64,000 bases of DNA from Pseudomonas putida S13.1.2 (GCF_000498395.2 NZ_CP010979.1:186001-250000), one strand, 5' to 3'; positions 18,206-27,317 are shown, numbered from the stretch's first letter. Numbers and translations are program-made. The notes: generated by a model not told the origin, from the letters alone.

Positions 18206-18817
18206 TCAGGCAGCTTCAGGCTCACAGCCTTTCAACACCATGCGAATGATGGTCTCGGCCGCCGCGTCATAATCGCTGTCGGCCAACTTGGCCTTGCCGG
18301 TCACCGCAGAAATCTGCCAGTCGAAGTCGGCATAGGTCTGGGTCGCCGCCCAGATACTGAACATCAGGTGATGCGCGTCCACATGGGCAATCTGCCCGCG
18401 GTCGATCCAGCGCTGGATGCACTCGATGTTGTGCCGGGCCTGCTCGTTCAGCTGCTCCACCTGGTTGGGCGACAGGTGCGGGGCGCCGTGCATGATCTCG
18501 CTGGCAAACACCTTGGAGGCATGTGGCAGGTCGCGCGAAATGCGGATCTTCGAACGAATGTACGCACTCAGCACTTCCTTCGGGTCGCCGTCGGCGTTGA
18601 ACGGCGTCGACGCCTGCATGATTGGCGCGATGATGCTTTCCAGGACTTCGCGGTAGAGGTTGTCCTTGGACTTGAAGTAGTAATACACGTTCGGCTTGGG
18701 CAGGCCGGCCTTGGCCGCGATATCGCTGGTCTTGGTGGCGGCGAAGCCCTTGTCGGCGAATTCCTCGCTGGCCGCGCGCAGGATCAATTCCTTGTTGCGC
18801 TCGCGAATGGTGCTCAT
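18206..18817 (-). CDS. TetR family regulator, RutR-like
   Basis: A 203-residue TetR protein. The N-terminal HTH (T-S-D-I-A-A-K-A-G-L-P-K-P-N-V-Y-Y-Y-F) lies at about residues 30-50. The rest resembles the YcdC/RutR-type C-terminal domain (P-H-A-S-K-V-F-A-S-E-I, then W-A-A-T-Q-T-Y-A-D-F). RutR of E. coli senses pyrimidines and binds TTGACCA-N2-TGGTCAA. Three promoter regions here carry matching dyads (21013, 30133, 38213 and 38236). ATG 18817 follows AGGAAG. It probably controls purine or pyrimidine uptake genes; this is inference. Confidence 0.82.
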   Translation of the reverse strand: MSTIRERNKELILRAASEEFADKGFAATKTSDIAAKAGLPKPNVYYYFKSKDNLYREVLESIIAPIMQASTPFNADGDPKEVLSAYIRSKIRISRDLPHASKVFASEIMHGAPHLSPNQVEQLNEQARHNIECIQRWIDRGQIAHVDAHHLMFSIWAATQTYADFDWQISAVTGKAKLADSDYDAAAETIIRMVLKGCEPEAA

Positions 18818-18949
18818 GGTCAGGGATCTTCCTCGTGTCTGGCCACCTCTAAGAGGGATCGGGCATGGTAGCACCGCGCTCGACGGGCGCTCAAGGCAGC
18901 GGCTTTGGGCTAGAATCCGTGGCACACACCTATCTGGATACAGGCAAAC

Positions 18950-19864
18950 ATGGCAGGAAGCAGTCTACTGGTACTGATCGACGACATCGCCACGGTGCTT
19001 GATGACGTCTCGCTAATGACCAAGGTGGCGGCAAAAAAAACAGCAGGTGTGCTGGGCGATGACCTGGCGCTGAACGCCCAGCAGGTTACCGGTGTGCGTG
19101 CCGAGCGCGAAATACCGGTGGTGTGGGCGGTGGCCAAGGGGTCGTTCGTCAACAAGGCAATCCTGGTGCCGGCAGCGCTGCTGATCAGTGCGTTCATTCC
19201 ATGGGCGGTTACGCCGTTGTTGATGATCGGCGGCGCCTACCTGTGTTTCGAAGGCTTCGAGAAGCTGGCGCACAAGTTCCTGCACAGCAAGGAAGAGGAC
19301 GACGCGCAGCACAATGCCCGTAAGGAAGCCGTGGCTGACGTCAATGTCGACCTGGTGGCGTTCGAGAAAACCAAGATCAAGGGCGCGGTGCGCACCGACT
19401 TCATCCTGTCGGCGGAAATCATCGCCATCACCTTGGGTACCGTGGCCGATGCGCCGCTGAGCCAGCAGATCATCGTGCTGTCGGGCATCGCCATCGTCAT
19501 GACCATCGGCGTTTACGGGCTGGTGGCGGGCATCGTCAAGCTCGATGACCTGGGGTTGTGGATGACCCAAAAGGCATCGAGCCTGACCCGGGCTGTCGGC
19601 AACGGCATCCTGCGGGCTGCGCCCTACATGATGAAAAGCCTGTCGGTGATCGGCACGGCGGCCATGTTCCTGGTCGGCGGTGGAATTCTGGTGCATGGCA
19701 TCGAGCCGCTGCATCATGCCATCGAGGCGTTCAGCGAGGGGCGAGGCGGGGCGTTGACCGGGGCACTGCTCAACGGCGTGGCCGGGGTGCTGGCCGGTGG
19801 CGTGGTGCTGGCGGTGGTGGCGGTTGCCGGCAAATTGTGGCGGGCGATCCGGCCTGCCACATAA
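18950..19864 (+). CDS. DUF808 family membrane protein (YedI-like)
   Basis: A 304-residue DUF808 protein, the family's full length. The N-terminus [12 protein letters not shown] and the segment [15 protein letters not shown] are family hallmarks. Several hydrophobic segments in the central and C-terminal parts indicate an inner-membrane protein. No function is established for the family. It is divergent from the TetR gene and followed by a GC-rich hairpin (CCGGGGCTTTGCCCCGG, 19875-19891). Confidence 0.88.
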   Translation: MAGSSLLVLIDDIATVLDDVSLMTKVAAKKTAGVLGDDLALNAQQVTGVRAEREIPVVWAVAKGSFVNKAILVPAALLISAFIPWAVTPLLMIGGAYLCFEGFEKLAHKFLHSKEEDDAQHNARKEAVADVNVDLVAFEKTKIKGAVRTDFILSAEIIAITLGTVADAPLSQQIIVLSGIAIVMTIGVYGLVAGIVKLDDLGLWMTQKASSLTRAVGNGILRAAPYMMKSLSVIGTAAMFLVGGGILVHGIEPLHHAIEAFSEGRGGALTGALLNGVAGVLAGGVVLAVVAVAGKLWRAIRPAT

Positions 19865-19913
19865 GGTGGCATGGCCGGGGCTTTGCCCCGGTTCGCGTAG
19901 GCAACGGTGATCA

Positions 19914-20004
19914 TTGTGGGAGCGGGCTTGTCCCGCGAAGGCGGCCTCGCGGTGCATGGCACCGGCTGCGCCGGTGTTCGCGGGACAAGCCCGCTCCCAC
20001 AAAG
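19914..20004. repeat. Inverted pair of palindromic repeats, family A variant
   Basis: Arms TGTGGGAGCGGGCTTGTCCC and GGGACAAGCCCGCTCCCACA, with CCGGCTGCGCCGG between. Located between convergent genes. Confidence 0.8.
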
Positions 20005-20016
20005 CCCATGCTCAGG

Positions 20017-20799
20017 TCAGAAGTGAACCTTGACCAGGAAGCTCATGGTGTTCTGGTCGGTCGTGAAGGCATCGCTGTCCTTGATGCCGTACTTGTTCTT
20101 CCAGTAGTCGTATTCCACACCCACGTACAACTGCTTCTCGCCCAGGTGCAGTGCCTTGCCCAGGTCATACTTGATCTGCGGGTTGAAGTGCAGGTTGGCC
20201 TGGTAGGTGCCGCGGCGGTTCTCGTCGTTGTCCACCACCCAGTCCATGAAACCGTCGATCAGCACGTCGGAATCGCCCACCGGAATGGTGTACGACCACA
20301 CCGGTGTAATCTGCCACACATTGTCGCCGGCGCGGCTGCCGTCGGTGGTGCGGTTGTAGAAGTTCAGCTGGAAGTAGTCGAAGCCCGGGATGGCCAGGTC
20401 GAAGCCAGGGCCGATCAGGTACGACTCGGTGTCACCCTCGCCAAACTCGTAGGTCATCGCCAGCAGCACGTCCTTGACCGGGCCGAACTCCAGCTTCTGG
20501 TCGAAGATCTTGTTGAACGACAGGCGTGGGCTGATCTCACCGTAATAGGTGTTCGGGCCGTTGCCGGCGTCTTTCTGGCCCTGGTAGAAGATCTTGTCGA
20601 CGAAGATGAAGTTGTCGCCGTACTTCCAGCCATCGGCGTGCTCGAACGTGACGGTTTGCTGGATCGCCGGGTTGACCTTGAAGTTCTTGCCCCACAGGTA
20701 GGTCAGGCTGTTGTTTTGCCATTGCAGCAGGTCGCCGCCAAAGGTGGTGCCGCAGGCCAGCAGGCCGCCGGCGAGGATCAGGCTGTTGATGGTACGCAT
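20017..20799 (-). CDS. Outer membrane protein, OmpK/Tsx nucleoside-channel family (copy 1)
   Basis: A 260-residue beta-barrel protein with a signal peptide (R-T-I-N-S-L-I-L-A-G-G-L-L-A-C-G). The Tsx/OmpK hallmarks L-L-Q-W-Q-N-N-S-L-T-Y-L-W-G, T-F-E-H-A-D-G-W-K-Y-G-D and a C-terminal aromatic (V-K-V-H-F) are present. It would form an outer-membrane channel for nucleosides or nucleobases. About two thirds of its residues match the adjacent copy 2. Its promoter region carries a RutR-like dyad at 21013. Start taken at ATG 20799, where the signal peptide begins. Confidence 0.86.
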   Translation of the reverse strand: MRTINSLILAGGLLACGTTFGGDLLQWQNNSLTYLWGKNFKVNPAIQQTVTFEHADGWKYGDNFIFVDKIFYQGQKDAGNGPNTYYGEISPRLSFNKIFDQKLEFGPVKDVLLAMTYEFGEGDTESYLIGPGFDLAIPGFDYFQLNFYNRTTDGSRAGDNVWQITPVWSYTIPVGDSDVLIDGFMDWVVDNDENRRGTYQANLHFNPQIKYDLGKALHLGEKQLYVGVEYDYWKNKYGIKDSDAFTTDQNTMSFLVKVHF

Positions 20800-21152
20800 T
20801 GCGAGTGTCGCTCCCTTGATTGATCTGTTGTCAGCGCTCGGTGATGGCGCTTTTTTTGTCTTTTGAGTCAGCTTTTTTCGGTGGGCCACAGCTGTTTGGC
20901 AAGGGTCGGGCCAACTTTTCCGGGTTGGCAAAACCTTCCTGCTCGACTTCGTTCTGAACGGATGAAAAGGGTCTTTCAGGCTGGCAACACGTTGGCCAAC
21001 CGCCCGTATTCATTGACTGAGCGGTCAGTAAACGCAGGCAGAATCCGTCCTGCCCTGATCGAGGGGGCGCGCAGATTACTGGCTTGCGCGCCGCACCTCA
21101 AGTGCTCCGTCCTGGAGCGGGGTGAATCAAACTTGTGCGTTCGGTCAGTTTC
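20800..21152. promoter_or_regulatory. Intergenic region between the two porin genes
   Basis: 353 bp without a credible gene. It holds the dyad at 21013 and an inverted sequence CACTTGAGG-type run near 21095, but no clear terminator of copy 2 was identified. The length suggests copy 1 has its own promoter. Confidence 0.4.
21013..21028. promoter_or_regulatory. RutR-like dyad TTGACTGAGCGGTCAG
   Basis: Imperfect palindrome matching the pattern TTGAC-N6-GTCAA at all but the last base, 214 bp upstream of porin copy 1. Similar dyads occur upstream of the AzgA permease and xdhA. Confidence 0.5.
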
Positions 21153-21938
21153 TTAGAAGTGCACTTTGATCAGTGCACTGGCGACGCTCTGGTTGCTGTC
21201 CAGGTTGCCGCGGCTGTCGATGCCGTATTTGTCCTTCCAGTAGCTGTATTCAAAGCCCACGTACAGCTGCTTGGCGCCAAGGTTCAGCGCTTTGCCCAGG
21301 TCGTATTTGACCTGCGGGTTGAAGTGCAGGTTGGCGTGATAGGTGCCACGACGGGTCTGGTCGTTGTCGGTGACCCAGTCCAGGTAACCGTCGATCAGGA
21401 TGTCAGACCTGCCCACAGGGATGGTGTAAGACCAGCCGGGGGTGATCTGCCACACGTTGTCACCGGGGCGGCTGCCCTCGGTGTTGCGCACGTAGAAGTT
21501 GAGGGTGAAATAGTTGAAGCCGGGGATGTTCAGGTCGAAGCCGGGGCCGATCAGGTAGGCTGCGTTGTCGCCTTCGCCACGCTCATAGGTCATGGCCAGC
21601 AACACGTCCTTGATCGGGCCGAAGGCCAGCTTCTGGTCGAAGATCTTGCCGAATGACAGGCGCGGGCTGAACTCGCCGTAGTAGGTGGTCACACCTTTGC
21701 TGGCGTCGGCCTTGCCGTTGTAGAAGATCTTGTCGACGAACATGAAGGTGTCGCCGTACTTCCATTTGTTGGCGTGCTCGAACGTGATGGTCTGCTGGAT
21801 ATCAGGGTTGACCTTGAAGTCCTTGCCATACAGGTAGGTCAGGCTTTCGCCATGCCATTGCAGCCATTCGCCTGCATGCGAGGGTAGGGTGGCCAGCAGG
21901 CTGCTGCCCAACAACAGGGACGTGGTGATGCGCTTCAT
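21153..21938 (-). CDS. Outer membrane protein, OmpK/Tsx nucleoside-channel family (copy 2)
   Basis: A 261-residue paralogue of the downstream porin, with a signal peptide (K-R-I-T-T-S-L-L-L-G-S-S-L-L-A) and the same barrel motifs (W-L-Q-W-H-G-E-S-L-T-Y-L-Y-G; V-K-Y-D-L-G-K-A-L). It ends in V-H-F, the outer-membrane assembly signal. It follows the purine permease gene by 140 bp in the same direction and probably provides outer-membrane entry for the permease substrate. ATG 21938. Confidence 0.86.
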   Translation of the reverse strand: MKRITTSLLLGSSLLATLPSHAGEWLQWHGESLTYLYGKDFKVNPDIQQTITFEHANKWKYGDTFMFVDKIFYNGKADASKGVTTYYGEFSPRLSFGKIFDQKLAFGPIKDVLLAMTYERGEGDNAAYLIGPGFDLNIPGFNYFTLNFYVRNTEGSRPGDNVWQITPGWSYTIPVGRSDILIDGYLDWVTDNDQTRRGTYHANLHFNPQVKYDLGKALNLGAKQLYVGFEYSYWKDKYGIDSRGNLDSNQSVASALIKVHF

Positions 21939-22050
21939 GTTGTGATTCCCGGACTTATTGTTTTTGTTGGCGGTTTTTTTGGCGCGCAGGCGCCCCGGGC
22001 GACCCATTCCGGCGGGTCGACGGCGTAGCGGTTACTGCAGATGTGAGTAA

Positions 22051-22071
22051 GGGGCGGCAATGCGCCGCCCC
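22051..22071. terminator. GC-rich hairpin after the purine permease gene
   Basis: Stem GGGGCGGC / GCCGCCCC with a 5-nt loop just downstream of the permease stop on the minus strand. No U-tract follows, so it could be a processing or weak terminator hairpin. Confidence 0.4.
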
Positions 22072-22078
22072 GTTTGGC

Positions 22079-23434
22079 TCAATGCTGGTGACAGGCGTCG
22101 TTGTGCACCGCGCGGTCGGCGCCACCGAGGATGTTGAACAGCACGTTCAAAACCAGGGCACTGACCGTGGCCATGGCGATACCACTGTGGGTGATGGGTT
22201 CCATCCACTGCGGCATCTGGGCAAAGAACTCCGGGCGCACCACGGGGATCAACCCGAAGCCGACGCTCACCGCCACCAGCAGCTGGTTGCGGCGGTCGCC
22301 GATGTCCGCCTCCTGAAGAATCTTGATCCCGGTGGCGGTGACCATGCCGAACATGGCAATGGACGCGCCGCCCAGCACAGCAGGCGGGATCGAAGCAATC
22401 AGGAAGGCCGCCTTGGGCAGCAGGCTGAGCAGGATCAGCAGTGCACCCGCCACGATGGTGACAAAGCGGCAGCGCACCCCGGTCATCTGCACCAGGCCGA
22501 TGTTCTGGGCGAACGAGGAGTGGGTGAAGGTGTTGAAGAAGCCGGCAATGAACGATGCACCGGCATCGCACAGCAGGCCGCGACGCAGCATCCCTGGGGT
22601 AACTTCGCGATCGGTCACCTTGCCCAGGGCCAGGAACATGCCGGTGGACTCGACGAAGATGATCACCACCACCAGGCACATGGACAGGATCGGCGCCAGG
22701 CTGAAGGTCGGCATGCCGAAGTGCAGTGGGGTCACCACCTGCAACCACGGCGCGTCTTTCAGGCCCGACAGGTCGACCATGCCGATGGAGCCGGCCAGGA
22801 TGTAGCCAAGGCCCATGCCCACCAGCACCGACACGTTGACCCAGAAACCGCGCATGAAGCGGTTGATCAACAGGATGACCGCCAGTACCAGACCGGCCAC
22901 CAGCAGGTAGATCGGCGAGCCGAAGGTTTCCGCTTCATGGCCGCCACCGGCCCAGTTGACCGCCACCGGGAACAGCGACAGGCCAATCGAGGTAATCACC
23001 GTACCGGTGACCAGCGGCGGGAAGAAACGTACGACCTTGGACATGAACGGCGCGATCAGCATGCCGAAGAACCCGGCGGCGATGGTCGCCCCGAAGATCC
23101 CCTGCAGGCCTACGCCGGGCATGCCGGCCATGGCCACCATGCTGCCGACGGCAGCGAAACTGGCACCCATCATCACCGGCATGCGTATGCCCACCGGGCC
23201 GATACCGAACGATTGGATAATGGTGGCGACGCCCGCGACCAGCAGGTCGGCGTTGATCAGGAAAGCGACTTCTTCACGGGACAACCCAGCGGCCTGGCCG
23301 ATGATCAACGGCACGGCAATGGCGCCACCGTACATCAGCAGAACGTGTTGCAGGCCAACCAGGATCAGTTGGAACAAGGGCAAGGGTTCGCGCGGCGGCG
23401 CAATGGGGATATACGCCTTGCGTGACTCGGACAT
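22079..23434 (-). CDS. NCS2 family purine permease (urate/xanthine:H+ symporter)
   Basis: A 451-residue inner-membrane protein of the nucleobase-ascorbate (NCS2) family. The TM1 motif Q-H-V-L-L-M-Y-G-G-A-I-A-V-P is intact, as are the central F-V-E-S-T-G and N-T-F-T-H-S-S-F-A-Q-N motifs. Bacterial members with Q-H-V-L-x-M and this length transport xanthine and/or urate. It lies immediately downstream of puuD, so urate is the likely substrate, although specificity cannot be settled from sequence. The 225-bp upstream region has an extended hairpin (ATCCAAGC at 23466 with GCTTGGAT at 23506). Confidence 0.9.
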   Translation of the reverse strand: MSESRKAYIPIAPPREPLPLFQLILVGLQHVLLMYGGAIAVPLIIGQAAGLSREEVAFLINADLLVAGVATIIQSFGIGPVGIRMPVMMGASFAAVGSMVAMAGMPGVGLQGIFGATIAAGFFGMLIAPFMSKVVRFFPPLVTGTVITSIGLSLFPVAVNWAGGGHEAETFGSPIYLLVAGLVLAVILLINRFMRGFWVNVSVLVGMGLGYILAGSIGMVDLSGLKDAPWLQVVTPLHFGMPTFSLAPILSMCLVVVIIFVESTGMFLALGKVTDREVTPGMLRRGLLCDAGASFIAGFFNTFTHSSFAQNIGLVQMTGVRCRFVTIVAGALLILLSLLPKAAFLIASIPPAVLGGASIAMFGMVTATGIKILQEADIGDRRNQLLVAVSVGFGLIPVVRPEFFAQMPQWMEPITHSGIAMATVSALVLNVLFNILGGADRAVHNDACHQH

Positions 23435-23585
23435 GCAGCACCTCGAGTTTTGTTTTTATTCTCGGATCCAAGCGACAAGCTCCATGCGGCAGGCTTCAGG
23501 AAGAAGCTTGGATTTCCCGCTGTGAATGCTGACGCTCGATGCTTGCTTGTTGCGTAACACATGAAGCTTTGAGGCCGGGGCTACC

Positions 23586-23655
23586 GGCCTCTTCGCGGGC
23601 AAGCCCGCTCCCACAGGGGAGGTGATCCCCCTGGGAGCGGGTTGGCTAGCGAGGT
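23586..23655. repeat. Palindromic repeat pair, family A (right arm degenerate)
   Basis: Left arm CCTCTTCGCGGGCAAGCCCG is canonical; right arm CTGGGAGCGGGTTGGCTAGC is degraded. It overlaps the 3' edge of puuD. Confidence 0.7.
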
Positions 23656-23659
23656 GCTA

Positions 23660-24988
23660 TCAGTTGACCTGGGCGCCTTTGGCGATCCAGTCGCCGACGA
23701 GCTTGCGCTCTTCGGTGGTCATCTGGGTGATGTTGCCCAGCGGCATGATCTGGCTGGCGACCGCTTGCGCCTGGATGCGCGCGGCCTGGGCCTGGATCTG
23801 CTGCGGGGTGTCGAACATCACGCCGGCAGGGGCGGCGCTGAACAGTGGGCTGGTCGGCTTGGACGAGTGGCACACGGTGCAGCGTTCCTGGATGACATTG
23901 TGGATCTTGTCGAAGTCGCCACCGCCGGCCTGGGCAGCGGCCTGGGCCGGTGCTTGCGCAGGTGCAGCCGGCGCTTCGGCAGCCTTGGCGGCGTCCTCGG
24001 CGCGCTGCTCGGCAGCGGTCTTGCCACCGACGGCAGTCGCAGGCAGCGGCTGGTACTCGACTTGCGCTGCGGCTTGCTCAGGGCTTACGGCCATCGGTTT
24101 CGGGCCGGTGACGTAGGCCAGGCAGATCATCGCCAGGGCGCCGACCGGCAGGGTCCAGGCGTACTTGTTGCTGTCGTGGCGGGTGTTGAAGTAGTGGCGG
24201 ATCAAAACCGCGGCTACTGCGATACCGGCCAGGATCAGCCAGTTGTACTGGCTACCGTAGGTGCTCGGGAAATGGTTGCTGATCATGATGAACAGCACCG
24301 GCAGGGTGAAGTAGTTGTTGTGACGCGAGCGCAGCAGGCCCTTGGCCGGCAGTACCGGGTCGGGCGTCTGGTTGTTCTCGATCGCCGCCACCAGCTGGCG
24401 CTGGGCCGGCATGATGATGCGGAACACGTTACCGACCATGATGGTGCCGATGATCGCGCCGGTGTGCAGGTATGCACCACGGCCGCTGAACACCAGGCTG
24501 AAGCCCCAGCAGGCGGCGATGATCAGCACGAACAGTACACCGCCGAGCAGCGCTGGCTTCTTGCCCAGGGGCGAGTCGCACAGGAAGTCGTAGATGAACC
24601 AGCCAGCGATCAGCGAGCCGATACCGATGGCCACGCCTTCGGCACCGCTCAGGGTGCTGCCAGGGGCCAGCAGGTACAGCGCCGGGTTCCAGTAGAACAC
24701 CACGCACAGCAGGGCGATACCGGACATCCAGGTGAAGTAGGCTTCCCATTTGAACCAGTGCAGGTTCTCGGGCATTTTCGGGGGTGCGAGCTTGTATTTC
24801 TCCAGGTGGTAGATACCACCGCCGTGAATTGCCCAGAGATCACCCGACAACCCATCGCGCGGGTTGCTTCGGTTCAGGTGGTTCTCCAGCCAGACGAAGT
24901 AGAACGATGCACCGATCCAGGCGACACCGGTGATCATGTGAACCCAGCGAATGCTCAGGTTCAGCCATTCGTGAAGGTGTGCTTCCAC
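23660..24988 (-). CDS. puuD: Urate hydroxylase PuuD (membrane oxidase with cytochrome c domain)
   Basis: A 442-residue protein starting at GTG. The N-terminal part has about eight to nine membrane helices with conserved W-V-H-M-I-T-G-V-A-W-I-G. After an alanine/glutamine-rich linker comes a C-terminal cytochrome c domain with the heme motif C-T-V-C-H and a distal methionine near I-M-P-L-G-N. This architecture defines PuuD, which oxidises urate to 5-hydroxyisourate and passes electrons to the respiratory chain instead of O2 directly. No soluble uricase is encoded nearby, so this is the urate-oxidising step of the cluster. Confidence 0.94.
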   Translation of the reverse strand: MEAHLHEWLNLSIRWVHMITGVAWIGASFYFVWLENHLNRSNPRDGLSGDLWAIHGGGIYHLEKYKLAPPKMPENLHWFKWEAYFTWMSGIALLCVVFYWNPALYLLAPGSTLSGAEGVAIGIGSLIAGWFIYDFLCDSPLGKKPALLGGVLFVLIIAACWGFSLVFSGRGAYLHTGAIIGTIMVGNVFRIIMPAQRQLVAAIENNQTPDPVLPAKGLLRSRHNNYFTLPVLFIMISNHFPSTYGSQYNWLILAGIAVAAVLIRHYFNTRHDSNKYAWTLPVGALAMICLAYVTGPKPMAVSPEQAAAQVEYQPLPATAVGGKTAAEQRAEDAAKAAEAPAAPAQAPAQAAAQAGGGDFDKIHNVIQERCTVCHSSKPTSPLFSAAPAGVMFDTPQQIQAQAARIQAQAVASQIMPLGNITQMTTEERKLVGDWIAKGAQVN

Positions 24989-25031
24989 AGTATGTACCTC
25001 TGCCGATCACCTAGCGATGATCGACCTTTTC

Positions 25032-25535
25032 TTATTGGTGGGGATTGAGGATCAGCATCTGTTCCTCGGTGAAGTAATGCTCATCGCAGTTGTTGCCAGA
25101 ACCACTGCGATCAACCACCAGGAAATCATCCCGCTTTTCGATCGTGAGCACCGGGTGGTGCCAAACGCCGCGATGGTAATTGATGCCCTGCCTGCCATTA
25201 CTGCGGAAGGCGCGGACCAAGCCTGATACAGGTGCATCGCCAACGGGCGCGACCACGATCAGAAAGGGGTTGCCGAGCAGCGGGATGAAAGCCTGGCTGC
25301 CCAGCGGATGGCGTTCCAGCATGCGTACGGTCAGCGGCATGTCCAGCGCGTCGGCGCGGAAGATGCTGATGATCGCCTTGTCTTCGGGCTCGGCGGTCTC
25401 GACCGTGGCGAGCTTGTGGAAGCGCATGGTCGAGCCGTTGTTGATCATGAAGTGGTCGCTGCCGTCGGTTTCGATCACGTCTCCGAACTGGGCGAAGGCT
25501 TCTTTGGTCAGGGGCTCGATCATCAGGGTGCGCAT
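25032..25535 (-). CDS. allA: Ureidoglycolate lyase
   Basis: A 167-residue protein matching the normal AllA length. Motifs are P-L-T-K-E-A-F-A-Q-F-G-D-V-I-E near the N-terminus, M-L-E-R-H-P-L-G-S-Q-A-F-I-P-L and N-Y-H-R-G-V-W-H-H-P near residue 120. It splits ureidoglycolate to glyoxylate and urea, delivering glyoxylate to the gcl operon. It lies between uraD and puuD on the minus strand. The gap to uraD is 49 bp, leaving no room for the allantoicase gene found at this position in some other pseudomonads. Confidence 0.94.
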   Translation of the reverse strand: MRTLMIEPLTKEAFAQFGDVIETDGSDHFMINNGSTMRFHKLATVETAEPEDKAIISIFRADALDMPLTVRMLERHPLGSQAFIPLLGNPFLIVVAPVGDAPVSGLVRAFRSNGRQGINYHRGVWHHPVLTIEKRDDFLVVDRSGSGNNCDEHYFTEEQMLILNPHQ

Positions 25536-25584
25536 GCGGGTCTCTCTTATATGTTCGTTGTACTGAAAAAGGTTCGGCTGTCGC

Positions 25585-26100
25585 TTACAACTGCAGCAGG
25601 CGGAACAGGGCGATCAGGTTGATCTGCGCCAGGGCTTCCTTGAATTCGGCGTCGGCATCGTTGTGGATGCGCTTTTCAAAGGCGGCGAGGATCTGGTGCC
25701 GGTTGCTGCCCTTCACCGCCATGATGAACGGGAACTGGAACTTGGCTTTGTAGGCATCGTTCAGCTCGGTGAAGCGGGCGAACTCTTCGGCGGTGCACTG
25801 GTGGATACCGGCGCCGGCCTGTTCGTTGGTGCTCGATTCGGTCAGCTCGCCCTGGATGGCGGCCTTGCCGGCCAGGTCCGGGTGAGCATTGATCAGCGCC
25901 AGCTGGTCGGCGTGGTTGGCGCTGAGCAGGATGTCGCTCATGCGCTGGTGCAGCGCCTCGATCTCGTCCAGCTCGCTCAGCTGGCCCAGGTCGTAGGCTT
26001 TTTCGGCAACCCACGGCGAGTGCTCGTAGATGTCGGCGAAGGCCTTGACGAAGGCGTCACGGCTCAGGGCGGAGGGCTTGAGGGTGTTGAAGGCGGTCAT
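25585..26100 (-). CDS. uraD: OHCU decarboxylase
   Basis: A 171-residue helical protein of the OHCU decarboxylase family. It converts 2-oxo-4-hydroxy-4-carboxy-5-ureidoimidazoline to S-allantoin. The conserved segments N-A-H-P-D-L-A-G-K (catalytic region) and F-P-F-I-M-A-V-K-G are visible. The start overlaps the puuE stop by one base (TGATG arrangement), so translation is coupled. It acts directly after UraH in urate breakdown. Confidence 0.94.
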   Translation of the reverse strand: MTAFNTLKPSALSRDAFVKAFADIYEHSPWVAEKAYDLGQLSELDEIEALHQRMSDILLSANHADQLALINAHPDLAGKAAIQGELTESSTNEQAGAGIHQCTAEEFARFTELNDAYKAKFQFPFIMAVKGSNRHQILAAFEKRIHNDADAEFKEALAQINLIALFRLLQL

Positions 26101-27026
26101 CAGGCGTTCTCTTTCTTGTACGGGTGGGTGGCGTGCCAGTGGCGGGCGATATCCGCGCGACGGGCGAACCAGACCTGGTCATGGCTTTTTGCGTAATCGA
26201 CGAAGCGCTTGAGTGCAGCCAGGCGTGCCGGGCGGCCGACCAGGCGGCAGTGCAGGCCGATGGAGAGCATTTTCGGTGCTTCGGCGCCTTCGGCGTACAG
26301 CACATCAAAGGCGTCTTTCAGGTACTGGAAGAACTGCTCGCCGCAGTTGAAACCCTGTACCTGGGTGAAGCGCATATCGTTGGTGTCCAAGGTGTAGGGG
26401 ATCACCAGGTGCGGCTTGCCGGTGGGGTTGTTCGGCTCCCAGTAGGGCAGGTCGTCGTCGTAGGTGTCGCTGTCATACAGGAAACCACCTTCTTCCATCA
26501 CCAGGCGGCGGGTGTTCGGGCCGGTGCGGCCGGTGTACCAGCCTACCGGGCGCTCGCCGGTGAGTTCGGTGAGGATGCGGATGGCTTCGAGCATGTGCTC
26601 GCGCTCCTGGGCCTCGTCCATGTTCTGGTAGTCGATCCAGCGGTAGCCGTGGCTGCAGATCTCGTGGCCAGCTTCGGCCATGGCGCGGATCACGTCCGGG
26701 TGGCGCTGGGCGGCCATGGCCACGGCGAACACGGTCAATGGCACGCCGCTGTCCTTGAACAGCTTCAGCAGGCGCCACACGCCAGCACGGCTGCCGTATT
26801 CGTACAGCGACTCCATGCTCATGTTGCGCTGGCCCTGCAGCGGCTGGGCAGCGACCATCTCGGACAGGAAGGCTTCGGACTCTTTGTCACCGTGCAGAAT
26901 GTTGCGTTCGCCGCCTTCCTCGTAATTGAGGACGAAAGACAGCGCGATGCGAGCGTTGCCCGGCCATTGCGGGTGAGGAGGGTTGTTGCCGTAACCGATC
27001 AGGTCGCGAGGGTAGTCAGCGCTCAC
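26100..27026 (-). CDS. puuE: Allantoinase PuuE (polysaccharide-deacetylase type)
   Basis: A 308-residue protein starting at GTG. It opens with Y-P-R-D-L-I-G-Y-G-N-N-P-P and belongs to the carbohydrate esterase 4-like fold that lacks metal dependence seen in classic allantoinases. H-E-I-C-S-H-G-Y-R-W-I-D is the key conserved block near residue 120. It hydrolyses allantoin to allantoate. It heads the minus-strand operon puuE-uraD-allA-puuD-permease-porins and is divergent from uraH; a TTGTATACAA dyad lies 77 bp upstream. Confidence 0.93.
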   Translation of the reverse strand: MSADYPRDLIGYGNNPPHPQWPGNARIALSFVLNYEEGGERNILHGDKESEAFLSEMVAAQPLQGQRNMSMESLYEYGSRAGVWRLLKLFKDSGVPLTVFAVAMAAQRHPDVIRAMAEAGHEICSHGYRWIDYQNMDEAQEREHMLEAIRILTELTGERPVGWYTGRTGPNTRRLVMEEGGFLYDSDTYDDDLPYWEPNNPTGKPHLVIPYTLDTNDMRFTQVQGFNCGEQFFQYLKDAFDVLYAEGAEAPKMLSIGLHCRLVGRPARLAALKRFVDYAKSHDQVWFARRADIARHWHATHPYKKENA

Positions 27027-27102
27027 TGCAGTCTTCCTTCTTGTGCGTTAGTGCGGGTGGTGGGCGGGCCGCGTCGGTATGTCGCACCACCGGATGAGCT
27101 GA

Positions 27103-27112
27103 TTGTATACAA
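27103..27112. promoter_or_regulatory. TTGTATACAA operator-like palindrome (puuE side)
   Basis: Perfect dyad 77 bp upstream of the puuE start in the divergent puuE/uraH region. Confidence 0.6.
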
Positions 27113-27307
27113 CTTCTGAAATCTTTTGTAAGTCTGTTTTTCCGCATTTCTTCCCTTTTGTCGCCGCGCAGCGACCGGGAAATACAGTGCAAGAAACCTG
27201 CCTGATTGGTCAGCTTATGACATTAGGGTCTGCGCCGGCCCTGTATTTGCGACCGATGGGTCGTTTCTGGGCAAGAATCGCGGGGCGCGACAGAAGGGAT
27301 CAAAAAA

Positions 27308-27317
27308 TTGTGTACAA
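27308..27317. promoter_or_regulatory. TTGTGTACAA operator-like palindrome (uraH side)
   Basis: One-base variant of the dyad, 109 bp upstream of uraH, embedded in AT-rich sequence likely to be its promoter. Confidence 0.55.

Noticed and set aside
23466..23513. Extended hairpin upstream of the purine permease considered as a riboswitch
   Set aside because: Outer stem is only 8 bp with a degenerate AAGC/GCTT-rich interior common as low-complexity intergenic repeats in this group; no purine-riboswitch core is visible.
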